NCBI RefSeq assembly: GCF_037024155.1
Contig: NZ_JAYKTS010000014.1
Coordinates: 43,730-107,729, forward strand
Direction: 5' to 3'
DNA from: Bacillus sp. 2205SS5-2
Lineage (GTDB): Bacteria > Bacillota > Bacilli > Bacillales > Bacillaceae_K
DNA: 64,000 nucleotides
Shown here: positions 39,193 to 47,415 of the stretch, piece by piece
How the letters are laid out: each line of letters begins with the position of its first letter
Position numbering within the stretch: the stretch's first letter is position 1
The notes under the pieces: generated by a model
Databases searched by the model: none
The model's input: the letters and a program-made list of their open reading frames with translations, nothing else
Told to the model about the DNA's origin: nothing
Position numbers and translations under genes: made by a program

Positions 39193-40178
39193 GTGGATGA
39201 AAAACAACCAAAAAAAACAGAAACGAAAAGATTCAAGAAATAAAAGCTGAGATGCATGGTTTAAGAGATCTACGAATGTTCAAACGCTATCAAGCCATAT
39301 TGATGCATTTGAAGGGGCGTAGTTATGTCGAAATCGCGGAGTTTTCAGTGTGTGCGGTCCAGACTGTATACAATTATGTTCGTGCTTATAAAACGAAAGA
39401 GCTAGAAGGTTTAGTTCCTGGTCAATCTCCGGGTCGCCCGTGTCAACTGACAGAAGAACAAGAACAAAAACTCTATAAGGTGATCGCCGAGAAGGTACCA
39501 GCTAATGTTGGATTCCCTTCTGAAATGAACTGGACCTCTTTTCTGATCCGTGATTGGATAAAGAGCACATTTCATGTTGACTCTACCGATCGTGGATTTG
39601 GAAAAGTATTGCATCGGTTAGGACTCAGCTACTCTAGACCAACGAATACATTAGCGATAGCAGATCCTGAAAAACAAGAATTATTCAAGGGAGAATTTAA
39701 ATGGGTTAAAAAAATGATGAATAACGAAATAGATCGAATTTTGTTTGAAGATGAATCTATGATACGTGACTATCAGGTATTATCTTGCACGTGGTTCCCT
39801 AAAGGAAAACAGAAAATCATGCCTACTTATGGAAAACATCACGGTGTTAAACGAATCGGTACACTTGATTATGAAATAGGAGAACTCTTTTTAATGGAAG
39901 AAGAACGCTATGACGTAAGTTTTTATTGACTTTCCTAAGAAAAGTGATGAATAACTACCCAAATGAAAAAATAGTTATGATCTTGGATAATACAAGAACT
40001 CATCATGCAAAACTCATTTAACCCTTTTTAAAAGTAAATGCCAATCTACTTCAATTTTTTTCTTCCACCCTATAGTCCAGAACTAAATCTTATTGAAGGG
40101 CTTTGGGGATGGTTGAAAAAATCCGTGATTTATAATGTGTTTTATAAAAGCGTAAAAGAGATCATAAAAGCTGTTTAA
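39193..40178 (+). pseudogene. IS630-family transposase, broken
   Basis: The longest frame (39252-39929) has the N-terminal helix-turn-helix (SYVEIAEFSVCAVQTVYNYV) and the first catalytic Asp in LFEDESMI. The second Asp (MILDNTRTHH) and the final Glu (PELNLIEGLWG) occur further on only in other frames, with an in-frame TAA and at least two frameshifts. A start-side frameshift also separates the GGAAGGAGGA site from the main frame. Length is normal for IS630 (about 340 codons), so this is a once-complete insertion next to the exporter. I could not fix its terminal repeats. Confidence 0.8.
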
Positions 40179-40309
40179 AGCTCCAAAATATTTAGTTTTA
40201 TTTATTTAGTTAATTACCATTATATATACGGTCTTTATTAGTAATCTTGCTCAAATGAAGTGAAAAACTAGTAGGATACACAAAAATATTTTTTCGGAAT
40301 TTAGTTTGG

Positions 40310-41002
40310 TTAGCAACTTAACATTTTATTAACTAACGTTTGAAAAGGAATATTATGCACTTTATCAGTAAAATTGGCATTTCTTTGACAAACCGCCATT
40401 TTATACTCAGGGGTCAAGTTATACGTTTTGGAATATACAACGGAGTCCTCATATTCTGAACAGAAAAAAATCTGTTGCTTCAAGCAACTGAAGGTAAATG
40501 AATCTAAAGGAATTGAAAGTCCTTTTCCTACCATTTTAATATAACTTTCTTTCAAGCACCAAAGATCAAAGAAGTAGGATTGTTGTTCTAGGTGAGGTAG
40601 CCCATTTAAATCATGTTGCTCTTTTATTGAAAAAAAATGATCTGCTAATTTCAAATCGATTGGTATCGTTTTTTCAACATCTACTCCAATTGGTTGTGTA
40701 TCAATTGCACAAACAACCCATGTACCAGCATGAGAGACGTTAAAATGGAAATCTGTCGGTCCTTTAACAAATGGTTTTCCATAACTATTCACTTCAAAAT
40801 GTATCTGGTCATTATTAAGTTGCAGCCTGATTCCAACCAAATAACGTGATAGCAACTCGGCTACTAAACTTCGTAATGCATCCATAGGGAAAACAAATCG
40901 TTTAATTTTTTCCTGCTTTTCCAATGTGAGTAGAGATAACAGACGGTCGAAATGGTCATCAGGGAGGTCTTTATTTAGATAGACCGAGTAAATATTTGAC
41001 AT
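40310..41002 (-). CDS. Sfp-type 4'-phosphopantetheinyl transferase
   Basis: 230-aa cytosolic enzyme that moves phosphopantetheine from CoA onto the Ser of carrier domains, here the T and ACP domains of the cluster. Signature residues: FNVSHAGTWVVCAID (substrate binding), GVDVEK (Mg-binding Asp and Glu) and WCLKESYIK (catalytic Glu and Lys). Length fits the Sfp/Gsp class. A TAGGAGG site precedes ATG. It faces the synthetase genes, separated by the IS630 remnant, and is a likely dedicated activator. Intact by eye. Confidence 0.93.
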   Translation of the reverse strand: MSNIYSVYLNKDLPDDHFDRLLSLLTLEKQEKIKRFVFPMDALRSLVAELLSRYLVGIRLQLNNDQIHFEVNSYGKPFVKGPTDFHFNVSHAGTWVVCAIDTQPIGVDVEKTIPIDLKLADHFFSIKEQHDLNGLPHLEQQSYFFDLWCLKESYIKMVGKGLSIPLDSFTFSCLKQQIFFCSEYEDSVVYSKTYNLTPEYKMAVCQRNANFTDKVHNIPFQTLVNKMLSC

Positions 41003-41033
41003 GGATTCCTCCTATTTGAATCGAGATTAGTTC

Positions 41034-41070
41034 AGACATCTTATCACAAAAGGGATGTCTTTTTCTTTTT
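41034..41070. terminator. Terminator-like hairpin
   Basis: AGACATC (41034-41040) pairs with GATGTCT (41054-41060), followed by TTTTC and more T's on the plus strand. No plus-strand gene ends just before it, so it may be a leftover or act as an upstream boundary for the PPTase. Confidence 0.45.
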
Positions 41071-41100
41071 TTATGAAAACCATCTAGAAAAATTTTAATC

Positions 41101-41275
41101 TAAGGCTGTTTTCGCAAAGTTTGTTGCTTTTCGAACCAATCTATAAACGGTGATATAGCTTTGTTTCTGGCATCATTTCATCTATATTTGATGGAAATCA
41201 ACGTGAAATGGACGATTTAATCAAAAATTAGAAGAAATAGCCACAATGTAAACGAAAAGAGCCTAATTTAAAGAA
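41101..41275. repeat. MITE-like element, copy 2
   Basis: About 173 bp, collinear with the copy at 2190-2354 and bounded by AAGGCTGTTTTCGCAAAG and AACGAAAAGAGCCT. The ends are imperfect inverted repeats. It encodes nothing. It lies between the PPTase and the quorum-sensing-like regulator. Confidence 0.65.
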
Positions 41276-41502
41276 AGGGATTCTTTAAAGAACTCCTCCA
41301 AATTTTTTGGAGAGTATAATCCAACCTAAAAGCCACGGGGGACTTGCCACAAAAACGCAAGCCTTTACTAGAAGTACTCTAGCAACACTATCTTTAAATA
41401 CTGTTTTCAGCTTCTATATAATAATTCACATTTTAGTTAATTGTACACATGCAGAAAAAACCTTCGAGTAATTTAAGTAGGTCTTTTCTACATGTGATTG
41501 TA

Positions 41503-42756
41503 TTATTGTTTTGTACTGAAATAATAATACGATGAGTTCTGATAATCTTTGAGTGTATAGTATGTTTCAGCCATATAATCCATGATTTTTGAAGATAATA
41601 CACCATCTGATTTTTCTAAAGCCAACTTAAAATAAGTAATAGCATCTTCGTATAATTTTTGTTTCTTCTTACCTAGTCCTAAAGTGAGATAAAGCTTACT
41701 AATAATAGGGCTGTTCTTTGGCACTTGTTTTAGATAGTTTAAAGCCATTTCTTCCGCTTCGTGATACTCCCCTTTAGAAGTTTTTGTAGTACAAATTTCA
41801 TAAATAGCATTGTCCAACCCCGTAGAATCATTTAAGTCAGTATAAACTTCCTTTGCTAAGAAGAGGTATGTTTCGGATTTATTAAAGTTTCCGGTGTGCC
41901 TTAACAAAATACCTAAGTTTATATATGTACCTGCTAAGTTTATAAAATCTTCCGCACTTTTCAGAAAACCGATAGCTTTTTCATAAGTGACTTTTGCATC
42001 ATTAATTTTATTTATTCTGCGGTTACATAATCCAAGTACCATATGTATTATTCCACTTTTATAAAACATGCCAGTTGATTTGTTTAAATCATTTGCTTCC
42101 TTTAAAAACCTAATTGCAGAGTAGTATTCACCAAGTCTTCCGTGAACAATTCCTAAATTTATAAGTAAAGAGATTTTCTCTATACCGGTTATTTTATTAA
42201 ACACAACCTCATCATAGGACTGATCTAAAATATCGAAACTCTCTAATATTCGATTTTGTTTTATCAAAAGTTCAGCTAAATGATTTTGAGATTTAAGTTT
42301 CTCCTTCAGATAATTTTTATGAGAAAAATGTTCTATACTTTTTCTTAAATAATTTTCCGCTTCAGCTATATTATATAGTTGGTGTACAACCTCTCCATAA
42401 CAAAAGTTAAAAACACCTAATTGATAATTATTAAGTTCATGGGATTCTGGATTAATATGTTTTAGCTTTTCCTCTGCCAAAAGGTATTCGTTTTTTTCTA
42501 AGTATTCTTCAACTGAATTTAGCTCTCTGTCAACTTCCAAATTAGTAATGCCTTCTAGTTCAGACTCTGCAATAAGATCATTTATGGTACAGTTTAGCTT
42601 TTCGCAGATAGCTTGTAGTAACTTATAGGAAGGTTGTACTTTGCCTTTTTCTATCTGACTAATATAACTCCTGTTCACAATTCCTTCGGCTAAGTCACTT
42701 TGAGTCAATCCAGCTTCTTTTCTTAGTTCTTTTAATCTATAACTTACGGTATTCAT
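41503..42756 (-). CDS. XRE-TPR transcriptional regulator, RNPP-like
   Basis: 417-aa cytosolic regulator. Residues about 1-60 form an XRE helix-turn-helix (LKELRKEAGLTQSDLAEG, SYISQIEKGKVQPSY). The rest is all helical, with tetratricopeptide repeats of about 40 residues (AEAENYLRKSIEHF, SLLINLGIVHGRLGEYYSA, AKVTYEKAIGFLKSA, GTYINLGILLRHTG, AITYFKLALEKS). This is the architecture and length of NprR and longer than PlcR, so it should bind an imported peptide pheromone in its TPR groove. The ATG at 42756 is preferred because AGGGTG lies 8 bases before it; ATG 42762 is too close. It is divergent from a 44-aa secreted-peptide gene, its probable partner. A long palindrome lies between them. Confidence 0.88.
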   Translation of the reverse strand: MNTVSYRLKELRKEAGLTQSDLAEGIVNRSYISQIEKGKVQPSYKLLQAICEKLNCTINDLIAESELEGITNLEVDRELNSVEEYLEKNEYLLAEEKLKHINPESHELNNYQLGVFNFCYGEVVHQLYNIAEAENYLRKSIEHFSHKNYLKEKLKSQNHLAELLIKQNRILESFDILDQSYDEVVFNKITGIEKISLLINLGIVHGRLGEYYSAIRFLKEANDLNKSTGMFYKSGIIHMVLGLCNRRINKINDAKVTYEKAIGFLKSAEDFINLAGTYINLGILLRHTGNFNKSETYLFLAKEVYTDLNDSTGLDNAIYEICTTKTSKGEYHEAEEMALNYLKQVPKNSPIISKLYLTLGLGKKKQKLYEDAITYFKLALEKSDGVLSSKIMDYMAETYYTLKDYQNSSYYYFSTKQ

Positions 42757-42802
42757 AATCATCACACCCTACAAAAAATTTTAAAAATTTAAAAAAATGT
42801 AA

Positions 42803-42831
42803 TTGATTGCTAGCCAAATACAAGGTATTAT
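42803..42831 (+). promoter_or_regulatory. Sigma-A-type promoter of the pheromone gene
   Basis: TTGATT (42803-42808), 17-base spacer, TATTAT (42826-42831). Transcription would start near 42838, about 75 bases before the peptide ATG and just before the long palindrome. Confidence 0.6.
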
Positions 42832-42842
42832 ATAAATGTGAT

Positions 42843-42886
42843 TATATATTAACATTTTATGACCTGAAAATAAATGTTAATATATA
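42843..42886. promoter_or_regulatory. 15-bp-arm palindrome, candidate operator
   Basis: Arms TATATATTAACATTT (42843-42857) and AAATGTTAATATATA (42872-42886) are perfectly inverted around 14 bases. It begins about 5 bases after the predicted transcription start of the pheromone gene, a position where a bound regulator would block or modulate transcription. It differs from the PlcR box, so it may be the site of the neighbouring regulator. Confidence 0.55.
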
Positions 42887-42912
42887 TGACAATAACCCAG
42901 AGGAGAAGAGAT

Positions 42913-43047
42913 ATGAAAAAAATACTATTACTACTTACGACTATTTTAATGATAGGGACATTTTTATTTGGAGAGGGGTTAAAAACAAATGACACTCCTC
43001 AAAACTACTCCGATGAAGTATGGCCTCGCCAAACTGAAATCATATAG
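42913..43047 (+). CDS. Pheromone precursor-like secreted peptide
   Basis: 44-aa peptide after AGAGGAGAAGAG. The N-terminus is a typical export signal (MKKILLLLTTILMIGTFLFG), followed by a short polar tail of about 24 residues ending DEVWPRQTEII. Size and form match precursors of Phr/PapR/NprX-type signalling peptides, which are exported, cut and re-imported as 5-8-residue signals from the C-terminal part. It has its own promoter, a palindrome in its leader and a divergent RNPP-like regulator 156 bp away. The mature sequence cannot be fixed, but the last 6-8 residues are the natural candidate. I know no named member with this sequence. Confidence 0.7.
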   Translation: MKKILLLLTTILMIGTFLFGEGLKTNDTPQNYSDEVWPRQTEII

Positions 43048-43132
43048 TATTGCAGTTATACTAGGTTCATAATTTCTTTTGAAAAAAATATTCAATATAG
43101 TATAACTATCAATCGAAGACAGCTTATAAATG

Positions 43133-43157
43133 GCCATATTGATTAATCAGTATGGCT
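43133..43157. promoter_or_regulatory. 12-bp-arm palindrome before aroC relic
   Basis: GCCATATTGATT pairs with AATCAGTATGGC with one mismatch and practically no loop. It could be an operator or a terminator of the peptide gene that has lost its T run. Confidence 0.35.
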
Positions 43158-43246
43158 ATAGTATATCTGAAATAATACATAACAACTAATTACTTTAGTG
43201 TCAGTAATCAGTACTAATCCAGTTAATAAATTTAAGAAGAGATGAG

Positions 43247-43327
43247 ATCAGATATTTAAGAGCAGACGAGTCGCACGGTCAACAGTTTACAGCTATTATC
43301 GAAGGTATGCCATCAAACATGAAATGA
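43247..43327 (+). pseudogene. aroC: Chorismate synthase (aroC) 5' stub
   Basis: 26 codons ending in TGA: IRYLRADESHGQQFTAIIEG then MPSNMK. This is the N-terminus of chorismate synthase, whose canonical start is [20 protein letters not shown]. The initiator is altered (a 5-base change between ATGAGA and TAT) and the rest of the gene is gone; the IS1182-type sequence begins just downstream. It is the third relic of the chorismate/prephenate route around the NRPS cluster. Confidence 0.7.
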
Positions 43328-43364
43328 GGATGTTTTTTACTAGAAATACGTGATGTACTGTTCA

Positions 43365-43430
43365 TACGAAAAAGGATGCCTCTCTTTTTTGGATTGTTTG
43401 GTTTGGCGATTAAACAAAACTATAAAAAGT
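43365..43430. repeat. Inverted repeat at left side of IS1182 remnant
   Basis: GAAAAAGGATGC near 43367 and GTGCATCCCTTTTTC near 43422 are inverted copies about 50 bases apart. They lie between the aroC stub and the transposase and probably mark the left end of the element, or a terminator inside it. Confidence 0.4.
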
Positions 43431-43843
43431 GCATCCCTTTTTCGTTTTATTATGTTTTTATTGTGTTTTTTGAATGTTTTTTAGCCGTTGCATTAGCGAT
43501 TTCGTTCTTCGGCTTATTCTGTTTAAAGTTAAGCCTATACTGAGCGTACAACTCCTTTGAATTTTTGTTTAAACATAGAATTAGGGCTGGAAGAGTTCAG
43601 TGATTCAAGATAAAGTTCTTGGCATTATTATCAAAGAGTGGAGTTAAGGTCAAGAACCTGTATGTCTCTGGCTTAAATAAAGACAGTTCCAAAGCAGACA
43701 AGGTGACATTGTTGTCTCTTAAAGCTCGCTTGGCAACATACGCCGAAATTGCAAAAAAAAGCACCTTTTCAAAGTGGAGGCCACAGAAAAAATCCGCGAT
43801 AAATCAAAGGAATTCTTTTTTGTTGTATATTGGAAGTATCAAT

Positions 43844-44575
43844 ATGAAGAAGGTGACAGAGATGATTCCAAACCACAAGTCTATGAATTTGAGCCCTTTT
43901 ATGGCGCTTTATGACTTAATCGTTCCGAAAGATAATATGCTTCCTAAAATTAATGAACTTATTGATTTTTATGAACTCAAGGACAATTATTGTCATGACA
44001 ATGGTTGGGCTGCGGTTCACCCTATTCGTATGTTCAAATATTTATTTCTTAAATCCATCCATGACTTATCCGATGTGGATATTGTAGAACGATCCAAGTA
44101 TGATCTGTCGTTTAAATATTTTCTAGACATGACCCCTGAAGAGGAAGTCATTGATCCTAGTTCGTTGACTAAATTTCGTAAACTGCGATTAAAGGATATC
44201 GGTCTATTAGATTTACTTATAAATAAAACGGTTGAAATAGTCCTGGAAAAGGAAATCATCAAAAGTAATTCTGTCATTGTTGATGCTACTCACTCAAGGG
44301 CTCGTTATAATCAAAAGTCTCCAAAAGAGCGTTTAATGGAAAAATCAAAACTACTTCGAAAAGCGATTTATCAAGTGATAAAGGAACAGTTACCACCTAA
44401 ATCAAAAACGGATGTACTAGAAGATGAGATCGAATATTGCCAGAAGCTTGTAGAGGTCGTCGAAAAGAATGATGCGATCAGTAAATATCCAAAGATTAAA
44501 GAAAAAATAAACGTATTAAAAGAATCCCTTGTGGATACCGATGTCTGCATTTCCGACTTTATTCAGCGGTGGTAA
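43844..44575 (+). pseudogene. IS1182-family transposase, C-terminally truncated
   Basis: About 243 codons from the ATG at 43844. The N-terminal part (LPKINELIDFYELKDNY), the segment FKYLFLKSIHDLSDVDIVER and the first catalytic Asp in SVIVDATHSRARYN identify the IS1182 family. The frame stops after FIQRW, where a full protein would continue for about 200 residues with the other catalytic residues. An upstream extension of the frame to 43619 is not needed. The end coincides with a 15-base sequence (ATTCAGCGGTGGTAA) that recurs at 46298-46312, a possible rearrangement junction. Confidence 0.75.
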
Positions 44576-44859
44576 AGAGAATATGCTGGAAAAAGAAGGG
44601 GATTTAGAGCTTAATGTCGAATATTTTCACAAAACTATAAAAATTCCTGCTTACTTGCAAAGGTATTCAATAATGTGAATTGGCATAAAGTTGAATAATT
44701 ATCCTGGTATGATATGGAAATAGCACCTTAATTTTAACTACTCCTCTTGAGCAAAAACTCCGAAGATCCCATTTTAGAACTGTCTACATGGACACCAATA
44801 GAATTTTGTGGAACCAGTTTTTTAGGATAAGAACACCGCTCGCCGTTTTAAAATTCCAC

Positions 44860-45165
44860 TGTCCTCTTTGCATCTCTTTATAAATTTATTTTACTAATAA
44901 AGGTCCTTCATCATTTTATGATGAAGGACCCATTTGTAATCCCAGCCGTTATAATTGGACAGTTAACATACCTAAAGTGTATTATCACTGCACATTTCTC
45001 GACACCACTTAAAAAAGGATCAAATATAAAGAACCGCAATTAATTGTTATATTAAATATTAAGGGTTTTCCTTAAATTATCCCTTTCACATACATACTTA
45101 ATCTGTGATAGTTCCTTCATAATCAGGTTTTCTCGCAACATATATGGGGCGAAATTAACTAATTT
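44860..45165. repeat. Non-coding tandem repeat, unit A
   Basis: About 306 bp, followed directly by unit B. Shared blocks: GTCCTCTTTGCATCTCTTT at the start, a hairpin, then AATCCCAG, ATAATTGGACAGTTA, GGATCAAA, and CACATACATA. The hairpin GGTCCTTCATCA-tttta-TGATGAAGGACC (44902-44930) has a perfect 12-base stem. No open frame. Confidence 0.65.
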
Positions 45166-45450
45166 GTCCTCTTTGCATCTCTTTATAAATTTATTTCACA
45201 AATGAGGACTTCATCAATTTCTGATGAAATCCTCATTTGTAATCCCAGTAAATATAATTGGACAGTTATCATAACTGCAGTGTCATCCTTCTCCGCTTGA
45301 AAAGGATCAAAACACAGAACCGCATTTAATTTTTTATAAAATATTTAGAGTTTTCTTAAGGATGTCACATCACATACATATGTAATCAGTGATAGCTCCT
45401 CCTTAATCTTTTTCACGCAACTATTAGGAAAAGCTAACCAAAAATACTAT
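45166..45450. repeat. Non-coding tandem repeat, unit B
   Basis: Diverged copy of unit A. Its hairpin (45198-45240) has 19-base arms, ACAAATGAGGACTTCATCA and TGATGAAATCCTCATTTGT, with one mismatch. The lower stem differs in sequence from unit A while pairing is kept. The unit ends at the stop of a minus-strand 32-aa membrane ORF. Confidence 0.6.
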
Positions 45451-45532
45451 TCGTGATAGGCACTAGCACGAGAATGGCTACAATCGCCACAATCGCTATG
45501 ATCACGATAAGAAAATAGATTAAATTGTTCAT
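45434..45532 (-). CDS. 32-aa hydrophobic membrane peptide
   Basis: ATG at 45532 follows AAAGGAGGA by six bases, an excellent site. The product, MNNLIYFLIVIIAIVAIVAI then LVLVPITNSIFG, is one transmembrane helix with short ends. Too short for ordinary gene calling. It could be a spore or envelope micro-protein, or a type I toxin-like peptide given the structured repeats just downstream of it on its own strand. No homolog is recognised. Confidence 0.6.
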   Translation of the reverse strand: MNNLIYFLIVIIAIVAIVAILVLVPITNSIFG

Positions 45533-45720
45533 CTAAATCCTCCTTTACTATGTTGATTTGGAGGATTACAAATTTGGATTAAAAGTATTTTACCACGAAT
45601 ATTTAGTTCTAGAAATCGAACTAGTCGAAATATTTAGAACTGGTAAGAAATCCAACTCTAGGGGCAAGGAGACAGCCATCTTGTCAGCAATTTTTAAAAG
45701 GCAGAGAAAACAAACCTGAC

Positions 45721-45948
45721 TCAAACTCCTTTTAGGCCAGTAGAAAGCTCTGAACAAAATAGATGAATGAAGTCTTGTTCATGTGAAAACATGGTGCTTG
45801 TCACTTCCCTTTTTTTATTGGCAAAAGTCGAGAAGTGACAAGTACTATTTATAAAAGTAATGTAAGCAATCGGGATGCAATAAATTTCATCATCAGGAGA
45901 AAGTAAATGTGTTTTGGGACATGAACGCACAGTGCTTCCCCCTAACAA
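45721..45948 (-). CDS. Hypothetical protein, faint ComK-like fragment
   Basis: 75-codon frame with TTG start at 45948. The segment from IPIAYITFINSTCHF to STFANKKREVTSTM recalls the part of ComK competence factors around their conserved SC...F...R/KK...V pattern, and a ComK-like protein would be two to three times longer. If so it is a fragment. There is an AGGGGGAAG tract just inside the frame but no clear site before the TTG. Treat as doubtful. Confidence 0.3.
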   Translation of the reverse strand: MLGGSTVRSCPKTHLLSPDDEIYCIPIAYITFINSTCHFSTFANKKREVTSTMFSHEQDFIHLFCSELSTGLKGV

Positions 45949-45991
45949 ATGAAAATGGAACTCCTATTCATTAGTGAGTTCCATTTTCATT
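45947..45991. terminator. Strong hairpin between two minus-strand frames
   Basis: Perfect 17-base arms AAATGAAAATGGAACTC and GAGTTCCATTTTCATTT, 11-base loop. The stop of the minus-strand DUF4190-like gene lies in the hairpin, so it probably ends that transcript although the T run is imperfect. Confidence 0.55.
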
Positions 45992-46247
45992 TATCCAATA
46001 AGAGCTTGAAGGAAGGATATTTTATAAAAAAAGTAAAAAAGCCAATTGCTATCCCTGTAATTGCTAATCCTCGCTTGTATTGTTTAAATAGGCCAACTAC
46101 TCCAAATAAAATTGCTAATATCCACACGGGGACTAAAAGCCAACCGAGAAGAGGAATTAAGCTAAAAACAAATCCAATTAGGGCAAGAACAATTGATATT
46201 GAGGCAGCTGAATTCGTCCGTTTTTCAATAATAAAATGTTGTGTCAT
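45987..46247 (-). CDS. DUF4190-like small membrane protein
   Basis: 86-aa protein with two transmembrane segments (ISIVLALIGFVFSLIPLLGW and the segment around WILAILFGVVGL) plus a third hydrophobic stretch GLAITGIAIGFFTFF. The G-L-x-x-A-I-x-G-I pattern is typical of DUF4190 proteins. AAAGGAGTG precedes the ATG. It stands alone, with a strong hairpin at its end. A membrane protein of unknown role, intact. Confidence 0.75.
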   Translation of the reverse strand: MTQHFIIEKRTNSAASISIVLALIGFVFSLIPLLGWLLVPVWILAILFGVVGLFKQYKRGLAITGIAIGFFTFFIKYPSFKLLLDK

Positions 46248-46488
46248 GCTCGGAACACTCCTTTTTCCCCCTATATTCCCCTATAAATGTTATTTGTATT
46301 CAGCGGTGGTAATGGGAACATACCTGAAGAACAGTCTCCATGGAAAAATGTTTTATAAGGGTGTCCATAATAATTCTTTCTCTCTATATAAACGAATAAG
46401 AGAACGATACCTGATTTGGGAAGGTGTATGCGTCGATCTCTCAGCTAGTTTACAAAACACGTCCCAATCGTCTAAGGGAGGAAAAACA

Positions 46489-47415
46489 ATGGCTCTATTT
46501 AGAAAGGTCCAAACAGAATTTTGGAATGACCCGAGAGTGGTGGAAGAGATGACACCAGAGGATAAATATTTTTTTCTTTACTTGTTGACCAATAGTAGTA
46601 CAAGTCAAATCGGCATCTATCAAATTACGAAAAAACAAATGGCCTATGATACAGGCTATTCACAAGAAAGTATTAACGCTCTACTTGAACGTTTTATCAA
46701 TCGTCATCAAAATATGATTTATAATCCGGAAACAAGAGAAATTGCCATAAAAAATTGGGGGAAATACAACTTGAACAGAGGGGGTAAACCTATGTTGGAT
46801 TGTGTGGAATCTCAACTGAAATCTGTCAAAGATGTCTCGTTAATATCATACGTTAGTGAGCAAATGGAGAATGGTTCTATTAAAGATATCTACGATAAGT
46901 ATACGACTCATGAAGGGAACGTAAAGCAAGGTTCAAAAAAGAGTGAAACCGCGTCAAATAAAGGTTTTTACGATACGTCCACGATACGTGGGCAAGAGGA
47001 AGAAAAAGAGGAAGAAGAAGTAGAAGTAGAAGTAGAAGTAGAAGATCAACTAGTAAACAAATCCTCTGCTACTGCGACAATCATTCAAACGTTTGAATCC
47101 TGCCTATGTCGACTATCCCCTTTGCAATTGGCATCCATCCAAAAATGGGTAGAAGATGTACAAGAGCCCGAAATTGTTTTGGAGGCCATCAAAATTGCGG
47201 ATGACCGGAATCGACGAACGTTTGGATTTGTAGAATATCTTCTTCGAGAATGGGCGGACAAAAAGTTAACCCGTCTGACCCACATACAAACCTATGAAAA
47301 TTCAAAATTCCAGGTGAAATCATGTCAAAGTAATGGCGCGGTGGGCAGGGATGTTCCTAGAGAGAATGAATTCACATTTGATTTATCAGCGGGCGAAGGA
47401 GGGAGATGGGATTGA
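46489..47415 (+). CDS. DnaD-like replication initiation protein
   Basis: 308-aa protein. The N-terminal winged-helix region opens MALFRKVQTEFWNDP and continues with EMTPEDKYFFLYLLT and GIYQITKKQMAYDTGYS, as in phage and plasmid DnaD/primosome proteins. The middle is acidic, with a microsatellite-coded EVEVEVEV run at about residues 175-188. The C-terminal region (SPLQLASIQKWVEDV, FGFVEYLLREW) is the DnaD C domain that loads helicase. The ATG at 46489 lies after AAGGGAGGAAA; the frame is open further upstream but without a start of that quality. It overlaps the helicase gene by 10 bases, so the two are translationally coupled. Confidence 0.85.
   Translation: MALFRKVQTEFWNDPRVVEEMTPEDKYFFLYLLTNSSTSQIGIYQITKKQMAYDTGYSQESINALLERFINRHQNMIYNPETREIAIKNWGKYNLNRGGKPMLDCVESQLKSVKDVSLISYVSEQMENGSIKDIYDKYTTHEGNVKQGSKKSETASNKGFYDTSTIRGQEEEKEEEEVEVEVEVEDQLVNKSSATATIIQTFESCLCRLSPLQLASIQKWVEDVQEPEIVLEAIKIADDRNRRTFGFVEYLLREWADKKLTRLTHIQTYENSKFQVKSCQSNGAVGRDVPRENEFTFDLSAGEGGRWD

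Noticed and set aside
44860..45450. Possible CRISPR array
   Set aside because: There are only two long copies about 300 bp apart, with no short regular repeats, unique spacers or cas genes.
45949..46488. Upstream extension of the DnaD-like frame (would add about 180 residues)
   Set aside because: The extra part runs antisense through the DUF4190-like gene and has no ribosome binding site, while the ATG at 46489 has AAGGGAGG.
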